A stretch of DNA of 34,514 bases from Bradyrhizobium sp. ORS 375 (GCF_000239775.1 NZ_CAFI01000454.1:1-34514), one strand, 5' to 3'; positions 9,863-17,400 are shown, numbered from the stretch's first letter. Notes: generated from the sequence alone by a model not told the origin. Numbers and translations are program-made.

Positions 9863-9895
9863 AAACGATCATACGTTTTTAAATTCTATTCTCAA
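9863..9895 (-). promoter_or_regulatory. mcc operon promoter with a dyad over the -10 box
   Basis: On the minus strand TTGAGA (9890-9895) and TATGAT (9868-9873) are separated by 16 bp, each matching the sigma-70 consensus at 5 of 6 positions. The -10 box lies exactly within the inverted repeat AAACG-ATCATA-CGTTT (9863-9878), a layout typical of a TetR-type operator that blocks the promoter. The obvious candidate repressor is the divergent TetR gene at 10018. Confidence 0.6.
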
Positions 9896-10017
9896 GCGGA
9901 TTGTTGTAGAGTTCGAGATGATCCTCCTTCTCCTTGAGAAGATGAAGCTTTTACCGGCGAACCAGGGATGTCTGCTTGTCTCGGGTCGCCCCACCTGTCG
10001 GCAGCGGCGAGGGTGAG

Positions 10018-10635
10018 ATGGCACGCACGATCGGATCCCACGGTCCGACCACGATGGAAGCGATTCGCAAGGCCGGCCTGCGGCTGATCTTTCAGCACGG
10101 CTATGAGGCCATGAGCCTGCGTCAGCTGGCGGCCGAGGTCGGCATCCAGCCCGGATCTCTCTATAATCACATCAGCACCAAGCAGGAGCTGCTCGCCGAG
10201 CTGATCCAGGACCATATCAATGACCTCCTGGGTGAGCTCGAGCTGGCGCTACAGGACACGCAGGGGCCGCTCGACCGTCTCAGGGCATTCGTCGCCTTCC
10301 ATGTCAGCTATCACATGACGCGGAAGCGTGAGGTCTTCATCGCCAATTCGGAGCTGCGCAGCCTCGAGCCGCGCAATTATGAGGCGGTGGTGGCGCTACG
10401 CGGCGCCTATGAGCGCCGGCTCGCCGACATCCTCACCGAAGGTGTCGCGGAGGGCGTGTTCGACGTCGACGACGTCCAGGTCGCGACCTTCGCGATCATC
10501 GCGCTGCTGACGGGACTGTGCAGCTGGTACCGTCCCGGCGGCCGGCTGACCAAGGACGCGATCATCGCCGCGCATGAAAAGCTGGTGCTGTCCGGGGTCA
10601 TGCCCCGCGGCGTGACAACGCCGGCGCAGGCCTAG
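10018..10635 (+). CDS. TetR family transcriptional regulator
   Basis: This 205-aa protein has an N-terminal helix-turn-helix at about residues 12-58 (TMEAIRKAGLRLIFQHGY ... LRQLAAEVGIQPGSLYNHISTKQELL), the TetR signature, and an all-helical ligand/dimer domain behind it. The start at ATG 10018 is supported by GAGGGTGAG directly upstream. It is divergent from the mccB-mccA-mvaB operon, whose -10 box lies in a dyad, so it probably represses leucine catabolism until an acyl-CoA intermediate accumulates. That role is inferred from position; the ligand is unknown. The lrp-like gene follows 5 bp downstream. Confidence 0.9.
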   Translation: MARTIGSHGPTTMEAIRKAGLRLIFQHGYEAMSLRQLAAEVGIQPGSLYNHISTKQELLAELIQDHINDLLGELELALQDTQGPLDRLRAFVAFHVSYHMTRKREVFIANSELRSLEPRNYEAVVALRGAYERRLADILTEGVAEGVFDVDDVQVATFAIIALLTGLCSWYRPGGRLTKDAIIAAHEKLVLSGVMPRGVTTPAQA

Positions 10636-10640
10636 CGGCG

Positions 10641-11129
10641 ATGGCGGAGCGGCCCGACCTCGACGCGATCGACCGCAAGATTCTCGCGGAGCTCCAGGCC
10701 GACGGTCGCATCCGCATCAACGAGCTCGCCGACCGGGTCGGCATCTCGCATCCGAACTGCCTCCGCCGGGTTCGCGCGCTGCGCGGCAGTGGTGTGATCA
10801 AGGCGATCCGCGCCACGATCGACGAACGGGCGCTGGGCTATGAGGTGGTCTCGTTCGTCACGATCCAGCTCGAGAGCCAGAACCAGGCCGCGCTCGCAGC
10901 CTTCGAGGCGGCGATCATGCCGTTACCGTGGGTCCAGCAATGCTGGCGGCTGTCGGGAGATGCAGACTTCCTGCTGAAATGCGTCTCGACCGGGGTCGAT
11001 GGCATGAGCCGGCAGCTTCGGCAGTTTGCGGCGCTGCCCGGCGTTCGCACGATCAGAAGCTTCCCGTCGCTGGGCCAGTCGAAGGACGGAGCCCTCCCGA
11101 TCCCCAGCGGCGACGATCCGCCCGGATAG
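10641..11129 (+). CDS. Lrp/AsnC family transcriptional regulator
   Basis: The 162-aa product has the classical Lrp layout: a winged helix-turn-helix at residues 5-60 (LDAIDRKILAELQADGRIRINELADRVGIS, then NCLRRVRALRGSGVIKAIRA) and a C-terminal ligand-binding alpha-beta domain (about 70-150) with the family segment CWRLSGDADFLLKC. It starts 5 bp after the TetR stop, so the two are probably one transcript. Location beside leucine-degradation genes suggests a branched-chain amino-acid signal, but this is inference. Confidence 0.9.
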   Translation: MAERPDLDAIDRKILAELQADGRIRINELADRVGISHPNCLRRVRALRGSGVIKAIRATIDERALGYEVVSFVTIQLESQNQAALAAFEAAIMPLPWVQQCWRLSGDADFLLKCVSTGVDGMSRQLRQFAALPGVRTIRSFPSLGQSKDGALPIPSGDDPPG

Positions 11130-11144
11130 ACCTCCGATGCGCGA

Positions 11145-11450
11145 TCAGTGCGTCCAGGGCTCGCCGCGGCGGAACGAGAAGTTGTCGGCATAGGCGACCT
11201 GCCGCTTCACCGGCTCCTTCGGCTCGATCACCTGGTAGGGAATGCCCTTGCGCTCGCAATAGGCGATCGCCTCTTCCTTGCTGTCGAAGCGCAGCGTGAC
11301 CTGCTGCTTCATGTCCGACGACGAGGTCCAGCCCATCAGCGGCTCGACCGAACGCGGCTGCTCCGGCTCGTAATCGAGCTGCCAGTCCCGGGTCTTGGCC
11401 TTGCCCGATTGCATGGCGTTCTTGGCCGGCTTGAAAATGCGTGCGGTCAT
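11145..11450 (-). CDS. respiratory complex I accessory subunit, NDUFS4 family
   Basis: The 101-aa product starts MTARIFKPAKNAMQSGKAKT and contains the ETC complex I conserved region (WQLDYEP, LMGWTSSSDMKQQVTLRFDSKEEAIAYCERKGIPYQV, NFSFRRGEPWTH). This is the alphaproteobacterial homologue of the 18-kDa mitochondrial subunit NDUFS4, which sits on the peripheral arm of NADH:ubiquinone oxidoreductase. As expected it has no signal peptide and lies alone, away from a nuo operon. It converges with the lrp gene, 15 bp apart. GAGGGGC lies about 10 bp before ATG 11450. Confidence 0.9.
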   Translation of the reverse strand: MTARIFKPAKNAMQSGKAKTRDWQLDYEPEQPRSVEPLMGWTSSSDMKQQVTLRFDSKEEAIAYCERKGIPYQVIEPKEPVKRQVAYADNFSFRRGEPWTH

Positions 11451-11674
11451 GGCTGGAAGAGCCCCTCGAAGCAGCGGTCGTCAGGCATTTGGCGGAAACG
11501 GCCGGGATGGGTTACACGCAAGTTTCAGCACGGAACGGTGATTCCCATCCTGGACATGACCGTCTATCGTGCTCCGTATAGTCATTCTGCCGTCCCGTGA
11601 CAATCTCGGTCGACTGCCACGGCGCCTCCCTGCTCTCCGACGTTTCCCATTCAAAACAGTGCGTTGAAGCGGCC

Positions 11675-12859
11675 ATGAAAATCAATGCCACGCTGCCCGA
11701 CAGAGGGCGCGACCTGCGGCTCGACCTGTTTCGCGGCATCGCCAATTGGGCGATCTATCTCGATCACATCCCGGACAATGTGGTGAACTGGATCACCACC
11801 CGGAATTACGGCTTCAGCGACGCCGCCGACCTGTTCGTCTTCATCTCCGGCTATACCGCCTCGTTCGTCTATGCCCGCATGATGATCGACCGCGGCTTCA
11901 TCGTCGGGGCCACGCGGCTGACCAAGCGGGTGTGGCAGCTCTACGTCGCTCACATCGTGCTGTTCGTCATCTATATTGTGGCCATCAGCTATCTGGCGAC
12001 GCGGTTCGGCGTGTCCGAGATCATCGACGAGTTCAATGTCGCCGGTCTCGTCGATCATGCCAGCGACACGCTGGCGCAGGGCCTGATCCTGAAGTTCAAG
12101 CCGGTCAATCTCGACGTGCTGCCGCTCTATATCGTGCTGATGGGATTCTTCCCGCCGGTGCTGTGGATGATGCTGCGCCAGCCGGACCTCACCATGATCG
12201 CCTCGATCGTGCTGTGGCTCGTGGCGCGGCAGATGGGCTGGAATTTCGCCGCCTATCCGGCCGGCACCTGGTACTTCAATCCGTATTGCTGGCAGGTGCT
12301 ATTCGTGTTCGGCTCATGGTGCGCGCTCGGCGGCGCCCGCCGCTCGATGAGTATCATCATGGCGCCGGCGACACTCTATTTCTGTCTCGGCTATCTGCTG
12401 CTCGCGCTGGTCATGACCATGGCCGGGCGCTTCCCCGATTTCGGGGCGATGTTTCCGCATTGGCTGTATTCCGCGTTCAATCCGAACGACAAGACCAATC
12501 TGGCGCCCTACCGCTTCCTGCACTTCGTGGTGATCGTGATCCTGGTGATCCGCTTCGTGCCGAAGGAGTGGCCGGGCCTGGAGTGGAAGGGCTTCGATCC
12601 GCTGGTGGTGTGCGGTCAGCAGTCGCTCGCGGTGTTCTGCGTCGGCGTCTTTCTGTCCTTCATCGGACACTTCACCCTGATGCTGAGCTCGGGCTCGCTG
12701 CTGGCGCAGATCCTGGTCAGTGCAGCCGGTATCGCGATCATGACGACGGTGGCCTATTACATCTCGTGGTCGAAGCGGCAGGACAAGCCGCAGCCGAAGC
12801 CGGCCGCCTCCAAGACCGCCGAGAAGACCGCCGAGTTCAAGACGGCCGCGCCGAAGTGA
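11675..12859 (+). CDS. opgC: OpgC-type membrane acyltransferase
   Basis: This 394-aa polytopic protein has about ten transmembrane helices. It opens with RDLRLDLFRGIANWAIYLDHIPDNVVNWIT and NYGFSDAADLFVFISGYTASFVYA, the OpgC signature; OpgC succinylates periplasmic glucans. ATG 11675 was chosen because the conserved start LPDRGRDLRLDLFRG follows directly and upstream codons look non-coding. The last 30 residues are a Lys/Ala/Pro/Thr-rich low-complexity cytoplasmic tail (for example KTAEKTAEFKTAAPK). It stands alone, divergent from the complex I gene. Substrate is inferred from the family. Confidence 0.88.
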   Translation: MKINATLPDRGRDLRLDLFRGIANWAIYLDHIPDNVVNWITTRNYGFSDAADLFVFISGYTASFVYARMMIDRGFIVGATRLTKRVWQLYVAHIVLFVIYIVAISYLATRFGVSEIIDEFNVAGLVDHASDTLAQGLILKFKPVNLDVLPLYIVLMGFFPPVLWMMLRQPDLTMIASIVLWLVARQMGWNFAAYPAGTWYFNPYCWQVLFVFGSWCALGGARRSMSIIMAPATLYFCLGYLLLALVMTMAGRFPDFGAMFPHWLYSAFNPNDKTNLAPYRFLHFVVIVILVIRFVPKEWPGLEWKGFDPLVVCGQQSLAVFCVGVFLSFIGHFTLMLSSGSLLAQILVSAAGIAIMTTVAYYISWSKRQDKPQPKPAASKTAEKTAEFKTAAPK

Positions 12860-12863
12860 GGCT

Positions 12864-12891
12864 GAAGGCCGCTCGCCATCGGGCGGCCTTC
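12864..12891 (+). terminator. hairpin after opgC
   Basis: A 9-bp stem, GAAGGCCGC (12864-12872) with GCGGCCTTC (12883-12891), begins 5 bp after the opgC stop. The following bases (ACCGTTG) contain no T-run, so termination may be incomplete. Confidence 0.45.
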
Positions 12892-13028
12892 ACCGTTGAC
12901 CTGCATCAAGCCGGCATGGTGGCAGCCGGCTAAGGTCCTCAGCACAAAGGTGCCGCGTACCGCGGCGCGCGCTCCACGAGCGAACGCGCAAGCTGCTCAC
13001 GCGGCGATTTGCTGACAAGGACCAGATC

Positions 13029-13433
13029 ATGCCGACCCATTTCCATGCCGTCGTGTGGCTCGACCACAGCCAGGCCAAGCTGTTTCACATCGGCCTCACC
13101 GGCGCCGACGAGGTGACGCTGCATCCGCATCTGCAGACCAAGCACCTGCACCACAAGGCGAACGCCATCGGCAGCGGCCATGCGGCGACGGACAAACATT
13201 TCCTCGAGGAGATCGCGAGCGCGCTCAACGATGCTGGCGAGATCCTGATCATCGGCCCGGCCAGCGCCAAGACCGAGCTCGCCAAGTACCTGCACGAGAA
13301 GCATCCTGCGGTCGGCAAGCGCGTCGTGGCGGTCGAGGCAGCCGATCATCCGACCGACCGTCAGATCGTCGCCTACGCCAAGCAGCACTTCAAGATGGCC
13401 CCGCCGCGCGTGGCGACCGGCACTGCGGGCTGA
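13029..13433 (+). CDS. eRF1-like 'translational machinery protein'
   Basis: The 134-aa product (MPTHFHAVVWLDHSQAKLFHI ... HHKANAIGSGHAATDKHFLEEIASAL ... ILIIGPASAKTELAKYL ... VEAADHPTDRQIVAYAKQHF) matches a small alphaproteobacterial family usually annotated as translational machinery protein and related to eRF1/Pelota-type domains. The GPASAK-TEL segment and conserved HH and GSGH residues are typical. The molecular role is not established; a ribosome- or RNA-associated function is implied only by the fold. The gene is monocistronic and followed by a good terminator at 13495. Confidence 0.8.
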   Translation: MPTHFHAVVWLDHSQAKLFHIGLTGADEVTLHPHLQTKHLHHKANAIGSGHAATDKHFLEEIASALNDAGEILIIGPASAKTELAKYLHEKHPAVGKRVVAVEAADHPTDRQIVAYAKQHFKMAPPRVATGTAG

Positions 13434-13494
13434 CGCTTGCGCCTCTGACAGAGTCGAAGCGGCCGAACCGTCGCCTCCATCCAATCGTTTGCCA

Positions 13495-13527
13495 AGCCGG
13501 CCGCCCTAGCGCGGCCGGCTTTGTTTT
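13495..13527 (+). terminator. intrinsic terminator of the eRF1-like gene
   Basis: A perfect 10-bp stem, AGCCGGCCGC (13495-13504) with GCGGCCGGCT (13511-13520), 6-nt loop, is followed by TTGTTTT. It lies about 60 bp after the stop codon. Confidence 0.85.
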
Positions 13528-13630
13528 GGTGGTGATCACGGCTCGCGCGGGGCGACGTCACGCCCCTGCCGCCGCTCTATGCGCATCAGCGACGTTGCTC
13601 ACGCGGCCACGCCAGACCCGAGCAGTTGAT

Positions 13631-13644
13631 TTGATTTAGCGCAA
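13631..13644. promoter_or_regulatory. FixK2/FNR-type box upstream of a candidate sRNA
   Basis: TTGA-TTTAGC-GCAA fits TTG[A/C]-N6-[G/T]CAA, the consensus for FixK2 of Bradyrhizobium, with no mismatch. Its centre (13637.5) is about 41 bp before the predicted RNA start near 13677-13679, the classical position for class II activation. A weak -10 (GATGAT, 13665-13670) is suitably spaced. No protein gene lies downstream, only the terminator-tagged candidate RNA. Confidence 0.6.
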
Positions 13645-13676
13645 AGACGCGGGATCTCGGTTGCGATGATGTGAGG

Positions 13677-13762
13677 GCTGGCGGATGTTCCTTCCCCGGA
13701 TTCACCCGCACCACTTCGGATGCTCCCGGGTCTTGCCGCTGCGGGAGCATCCGAACTTTTTT
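13677..13762 (+). ncRNA. candidate FixK-controlled small RNA (about 86 nt)
   Basis: A small transcript is predicted between the FixK-type box at 13631-13644 and the strong intrinsic terminator ending at 13762. The 5' half is probably single-stranded and contains GTTCCTTCCCC (13687-13697), a pyrimidine run complementary to Shine-Dalgarno sequences as in anti-SD sRNAs of other alphaproteobacteria. The 3' half is the 14-bp terminator stem. No convincing ORF explains the terminator, and the upstream eRF1-like gene already has its own. The start site and the regulator are inference. Confidence 0.45.
13715..13762 (+). terminator. strong intrinsic terminator, orphan
   Basis: A perfect 14-bp stem, TTCGGATGCTCCCG (13715-13728) with CGGGAGCATCCGAA (13742-13755), is followed by CTTTTTT. 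It lies 282 bp after the last upstream protein gene, beyond that gene's own terminator, so it must end another transcript. Confidence 0.85.
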
Positions 13763-13930
13763 CGGGACAGCCCATCTCCATCGCACACGCCAAGCTTTTC
13801 GTGACGCGTCCTTGGTTAGACCGGGTGGCTACGGTCTCTTCGCTTCAATTTTGATCATCACCAGCACAGTGCTGGTTGCGCAACCATTGGGAACGCCGCG
13901 ACCGCACACGCCCGTGACATCAAGGGGAGA

Positions 13931-14007
13931 TGGTCGGGGCAGCTGGATTTGAACCAACGACCTGCAGTACCCAAAACTGCCGCGCTACCAGGCTGCGCTA
14001 TACCCCG
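13931..14007 (-). tRNA. tRNA-Pro (anticodon TGG)
   Basis: The minus strand folds as a cloverleaf: acceptor CGGGGTA pairing with TGCCCCG, D-arm, anticodon stem GCAGT/ACTGC around loop TTTGGGT (anticodon TGG, proline), T-arm with GGTTCAAATCC, discriminator A and an encoded CCA at 13931-13933. No element is integrated at this tRNA. Confidence 0.95.
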
Positions 14008-14180
14008 ATGTCCCGAAAGGACCATGATCCTGCGAGGACCACGTCACTACACGGTCGCAGCGTCAGCAGCAAGACCGTGGGCCGTCCGACGGACGGCTGC
14101 CTGCCGGAAGCGGAGAATGGCAAGCCGAAAAGGACGAAATGGCACCTGGAAGGCCGGCCTCCACCGAGACAACGGCCCTA

Positions 14181-14210
14181 CAAACGACAAAGCCCCGCGG
14201 ATCCGGGGCT
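14181..14210 (-). terminator. terminator of the cold-shock-domain gene
   Basis: The stem AGCCCCG (14191-14197) / CGGGGCT (14204-14210), read on the minus strand, is followed by TTGTCGTTTG. It lies 27 bp after the cold-shock gene stop. Confidence 0.75.
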
Positions 14211-14236
14211 CTGCAGCAGTCCTCTCCATGTCCCGC

Positions 14237-14890
14237 TCAGTGCGAGGACAGCGCCGGCGAGCCAGTCTCCGGGTGGATCTCGGCCGCCATCATGCCCTTG
14301 GAGCCCGGCCCATAGCGGACCAGAACCCACTGGCCGGGGCGCAGCTCGGTCATGCCGAACCGCCGCAGGGTCTCCATGTGAACAAAGATGTCCGGCGTGC
14401 CCTCGCCGCAGGTCACGAAGCCGAAGCCGCGAAGACGGTTGAACCACTTGACCTGCGCACGCTCCAGCCCGCTGGTCGGCGTGACCGTGACGTGGGTGCG
14501 CGGCGGCAGCATCTGGGCCGGGTGGATCGCTGTCGACTCGTCCATCGAGACGATGCGGAAAGCCTGGTAGCCCTTGGCGCGCTGGACGCACTCGACGACC
14601 AGCCGGGCGCCTTCATAGGCGGTCTGATAGCCGTCGCGCCTGAGCACGGTGACGTGCAGCAGGACATCCGGCCAGCCATTGTCGGGAACGATGAAGCCGT
14701 ATCCCTTCGAGGCGTCGAACCATTTGATGACGCCGCTGATTTCGACAAGGTTCTCGCCAAGACCAGCAAGCGCATCGATCGCCGAGTCGCGCGCGACGCC
14801 GACCTGATAGTCTGCCCCGAGCCGGTTTGGTGTAGTTACACCAGCAACCGGTACTCCAAGCTTCTTGGACTCAAATCCGTCCGACCCCAT
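14237..14890 (-). CDS. tandem cold-shock-domain protein
   Basis: The 217-aa product carries two cold-shock domains. The first (about 50-115) has KWFDASKGYGFIV (56-68) and DVLLHV; the second (about 143-208) has KWFNRLRGFGFV (148-159) and DIFVHM, the RNP1 and RNP2 nucleic-acid-binding motifs. Tandem CSD proteins are typical of alphaproteobacteria and bind single-stranded RNA or DNA as chaperones. The start at 14890 is preferred over 14926 because GAGG lies about 10 bp before it. About 48 residues before the first domain are not conserved-looking. It has its own terminator and is probably monocistronic. Confidence 0.9.
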   Translation of the reverse strand: MGSDGFESKKLGVPVAGVTTPNRLGADYQVGVARDSAIDALAGLGENLVEISGVIKWFDASKGYGFIVPDNGWPDVLLHVTVLRRDGYQTAYEGARLVVECVQRAKGYQAFRIVSMDESTAIHPAQMLPPRTHVTVTPTSGLERAQVKWFNRLRGFGFVTCGEGTPDIFVHMETLRRFGMTELRPGQWVLVRYGPGSKGMMAAEIHPETGSPALSSH

Positions 14891-15087
14891 AACCCCGGAC
14901 CTCACAGATGAATTGTGAGCCGCCACCCCTGCAACGGCGCCCTGCGCGTGCTCACCGTCTATACCCTCGACGAGTCACGCGAATCTCTCGAATCAAAGAT
15001 AACATTCCCTCGTGCCGCGCATAGACAAAAATCGGATTCAGTGAGGCATATGAACAGACTTGCCGACAAAAATGCATCAATTTCCGT

Positions 15088-15846
15088 TCAATTACGGACG
15101 AACGGTCCGAGTACTTCGCCGATATCGTGCTGAATAACGAGGTCGGCAACGTCGTCCTGATCGGTCGGTTCCCGGTTGATGATCACGAGTCGCGCACCCG
15201 CCTGCTTTGCCATCAACGGAAAGCCCGCCGCCGGCCATACAACCAGCGATGAGCCGATCGCAATGAACAGGTCACAGTGCTGCGCGAGCTCTGCCGCGCG
15301 TTGCATCTCGCCCTCCGGCATGGATTGACCGAACGACACGGTCGCCGTCTTCACCGGCTCGGCGCATTCCGGACAGTCCGGTGCGCCGTCGCGCTCAAAT
15401 CGCTCCCGCACCCAGTCGAGCTCGTAGCGCTGCCCGCATCCGATGCAGCGCGCATAAGTGGTGTTGCCATGCAGCTCGATCACGTGCTCGGCGGCGAAGC
15501 CGGAGTCTTGATGCAGGTTATCGATGTTCTGGGTGATGACGGCCGGGATCTTGCCGGCGCGGTAGAGTGAGGCCAGCGCGCGGTGGCCGCGGCCGGGACG
15601 CGCTGCGGCAAACGTCTCCTGCATCGCAAAGCGCCGCCGCCACGCCTCGTCGCGCGCATCCTGGTTGGCGACGAACTCCTGGAAGTCGATCGGCCGGTTG
15701 CGCGTCCAAAGTCCTCCCGGCGAGCGGAAATCCGGGATGCCGGTCTCGGTCGAGATGCCGGCCCCGGTGAACGGCACGATGACGCGCGCGGCTGCGATCA
15801 TGTCGCCGAGGCGGTTCACGCCATCCTGCAGATCGGTAGCAATCAT
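15088..15846 (-). CDS. Sir2-family NAD-dependent protein deacylase
   Basis: The 252-aa sirtuin contains the NAD-binding GAGIS (28-32) and TQNIDNLHQ (105-113), the catalytic histidine in IELHG (H126), and a structural zinc site C134-x2-C137 and C158-x2-C161. The Rossmann fold ends with IAIGSSLVVWPAAGFP. It removes acyl groups from protein lysines with NAD+. ATG 15846 is favoured because GGAG lies just upstream; the frame could start at 15954 but the extra residues have no sirtuin similarity. CobB/NpdA is the closest named type. It is monocistronic. Confidence 0.9.
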   Translation of the reverse strand: MIATDLQDGVNRLGDMIAAARVIVPFTGAGISTETGIPDFRSPGGLWTRNRPIDFQEFVANQDARDEAWRRRFAMQETFAAARPGRGHRALASLYRAGKIPAVITQNIDNLHQDSGFAAEHVIELHGNTTYARCIGCGQRYELDWVRERFERDGAPDCPECAEPVKTATVSFGQSMPEGEMQRAAELAQHCDLFIAIGSSLVVWPAAGFPLMAKQAGARLVIINREPTDQDDVADLVIQHDIGEVLGPFVRN

Positions 15847-16212
15847 TAACGGCGGCTCCAAAGCGTCACGCGTCGCGTCATGGCCCTCTCCTCTCCATAT
15901 CACGTCGGCGACGACATCGCTGCTGGCGAGGTCGCGCACGTGATGTGCAGCCATTCGGCATCAGTCGGAACCATCAAACCGTCTTGCAAGCGGAGCGAGT
16001 CTCTGGCGCAGCCGCGACCGCTGAATGGATGGATGACCGGCATTCGCCTCGCCTGCCCTCCCCAACTCACATCGCGCTCGTCGCATGATGAGCGAGCGCC
16101 TCCGCAATCGCGCCGCAATCGAGCAGCCACATCGCGCCAGCGATTCGCCAGGAAGTTTGTCACGCGTCTCATGGCTGGACTCGCCGGAGTGCGACCGGAG
16201 CAGTGAGGATCC
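15847..16212. other. intergenic region between sir2 and a small gene
   Basis: This 366-bp stretch lies between divergent genes. Frames that remain open here show no ribosome-binding site or coding bias. Promoters for both neighbours should be here; none was assigned with confidence. Confidence 0.45.
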
Positions 16213-16377
16213 GTGGGACAGAACGAGACGCAGGACGATCGGCGGACGCAGGAGCGCGCCGAGATCACGGCACGACTTGCGCGATTCAAGTCAACGCAGG
16301 AGAGGTTCGCGCGCGAGCGCGAGGAATTTGCGCGGCAGGCCTGGCGCAAGGCCCTGCGCGGCGAGGCCGCCGAATAG
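16213..16377 (+). CDS. small charged helical protein (54 aa)
   Basis: A GTG start at 16213 preceded by TGAGGA (16204-16209) opens a 54-codon frame ending at TAG 16377. The product is almost entirely charged (QDDRRTQERAEITARLARF ... ERFAREREEFARQAWRKAL), predicted to be one long amphipathic helix. The spacing of the ribosome-binding site and strong Arg/Glu helix periodicity argue that it is real. It converges with the gene at 16451 across a shared hairpin. Function is unknown. Confidence 0.6.
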   Translation: MGQNETQDDRRTQERAEITARLARFKSTQERFAREREEFARQAWRKALRGEAAE

Positions 16378-16396
16378 GCCGATCCGCAGCCAGCAC

Positions 16397-16427
16397 GAAA
16401 AGAGCCCCGGGGGGTTGCCCGGGGCTC
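16397..16427 (-). terminator. terminator between convergent small genes
   Basis: A perfect 10-bp stem, GAGCCCCGGG (16402-16411) with CCCGGGGCTC (16418-16427), is followed on the minus strand by TTTTCG. It ends the gene at 16451 and may also stop rightward transcripts. Confidence 0.8.
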
Positions 16428-16450
16428 GATCGCCTCACCGGCGCGGGCGC

Positions 16451-16732
16451 TTACCAGTGATGGTGCCAGCGGTGGTAGCGGTGATAGTAGGGCCCACCGT
16501 AATAGGCATACGGACCCGGTGCGTAGACGTAACGCGGGCCGTAGGCGTAGCCGTAGTCCGGACCATAATAGTACGGATGCGACGCCGCGATTGCGCCCGC
16601 TGTCAGCGCGCCCGCCGCCAGTCCGAAGGCGAGGCCGGGTCCGAGGCCGCGCGCCTGAGCCGGGGCCGGTGCAGCGAGCGCGGTTGCGGCGACGGCGCCT
16701 GCGGTCGCCAGAGCTGCCAGTGTTTTTCTCAT
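16451..16732 (-). CDS. exported Gly/Tyr/His-rich small protein
   Basis: The 93-aa product has a signal peptide (KTLAALATAGAVAATALAAPAPAQA), a short hydrophobic glycine/alanine stretch (about 29-50, LGPGLAFGLAAGALTAGAIAA) and a tail of Tyr, Pro, Gly and His (YYYGPDYGYAYGPRYVY ... YHRYHRWHHHW). Similar YG/PYY-rich periplasmic or outer-membrane small proteins are frequent in Bradyrhizobium. The His cluster at the C-terminus could bind metal, but this is speculation. It is followed by a good terminator. Confidence 0.8.
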   Translation of the reverse strand: MRKTLAALATAGAVAATALAAPAPAQARGLGPGLAFGLAAGALTAGAIAASHPYYYGPDYGYAYGPRYVYAPGPYAYYGGPYYHRYHRWHHHW

Positions 16733-16816
16733 GGTTGCTGTCCTCCAATTCCGATGCGTCCAAACAACGCAGACCCCGGCGAATTGGTTGCAGCACTGCT
16801 CGCCGCCTGGCGTGCG

Positions 16817-16841
16817 GGAACCAACCGCTGGGCCATTGGTT
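16817..16841 (+). promoter_or_regulatory. EcfG-like general-stress promoter (candidate)
   Basis: GGAAC (16817-16821), 16 bp, then GGTT (16838-16841) resembles the alphaproteobacterial EcfG promoter GGAAC-N16/17-CGTT with one mismatch. The start would be near 16849, 18 bp before the ATG of the 43-aa gene. The same bases also form an inverted repeat GAACCAA/TTGGTTC, so the resemblance could be coincidental. Confidence 0.35.
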
Positions 16842-16866
16842 CAGGATTGTCTCGGTGGGACGGGCA

Positions 16867-16998
16867 ATGGCATCCTGGTTCGAACTTCTGGTCAACATCA
16901 TTGGCTATGGCGGCTTCGTCGTCATCGCATCCCGCCATCACGCTGGCGGCGCTGACGCGACGGCCGACGTCCACGGCGATGATGCGGCCGAGGCCTGA
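16867..16998 (+). CDS. small single-span membrane protein (43 aa)
   Basis: ATG 16867 to TGA 16998 encodes a short hydrophobic segment with glycines (ASWFELLVNIIGYGGFVVIA) followed by a hydrophilic Asp/Ala/His tail (SRHHAGGADATADVHGDD). GGTGGGA lies about 6 bp upstream, and third codon positions are mostly G or C as in neighbouring genes. It is a plausible small inner-membrane protein; a candidate stress promoter lies just upstream. Function is unknown. Confidence 0.5.
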   Translation: MASWFELLVNIIGYGGFVVIASRHHAGGADATADVHGDDAAEA

Positions 16999-17400
16999 CG
17001 GCAGCGCGGCGATCGGCGGCGCCCTTTAGCTCTTTCCACAGACCATCCGCGGCATATCCACAGCTTCGCCGCCCCGGCTTTCAAGCGTCTGATCAGCGGC
17101 TTGCTGCGCAATCAAGCCAGGCTTTTCCCCAGCGCCGCCCCGACGTCCCCTGCAATGCGCAGCCCTTCCAGGCAAGCGCGGCGACCCGGTCCAGAATATT
17201 CCTTCGGCCGCCGCCAAATCGTTGCACGCCGGCTTGAACCTTTGGGCGGCTGCCCCAGACACATCAGTACTGGGAATTTCAGGGCCCAGTCATCGAGGGT
17301 GGCGCCACGCGACGAAGATATTCCGTCGTGCTGGCGCTGCTGTCGTTTCGGCGCCCGCAGGAGGCGGGCCCGCGCGACGCCGCTTCCCAACCGTGCACCC
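16999..17400. other. intergenic region, nothing recognised
   Basis: About 400 bp without a convincing gene. A minus-strand frame (17112-17402) stays open but lacks a ribosome-binding site and any recognisable domain. Two TCCACA hexamers (near 17036 and 17057) are noted only as sequence. Confidence 0.4.

Noticed and set aside
13671-13952. 93-codon plus-strand frame across the orphan terminator
   Set aside because: It reads through a strong 14-bp terminator hairpin, lacks a ribosome-binding site, and ends inside tRNA-Pro.
15900-16901. 333-codon minus-strand frame across several small genes
   Set aside because: It overlaps the Gly/Tyr-rich exported gene in another phase and a terminator hairpin, and its composition is Arg-rich shadow.
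17030-17065. Two TCCACA words resembling DnaA boxes
   Set aside because: Neither matches TTATCCACA fully, only two are present, and no AT-rich unwinding region or origin-associated gene is nearby.
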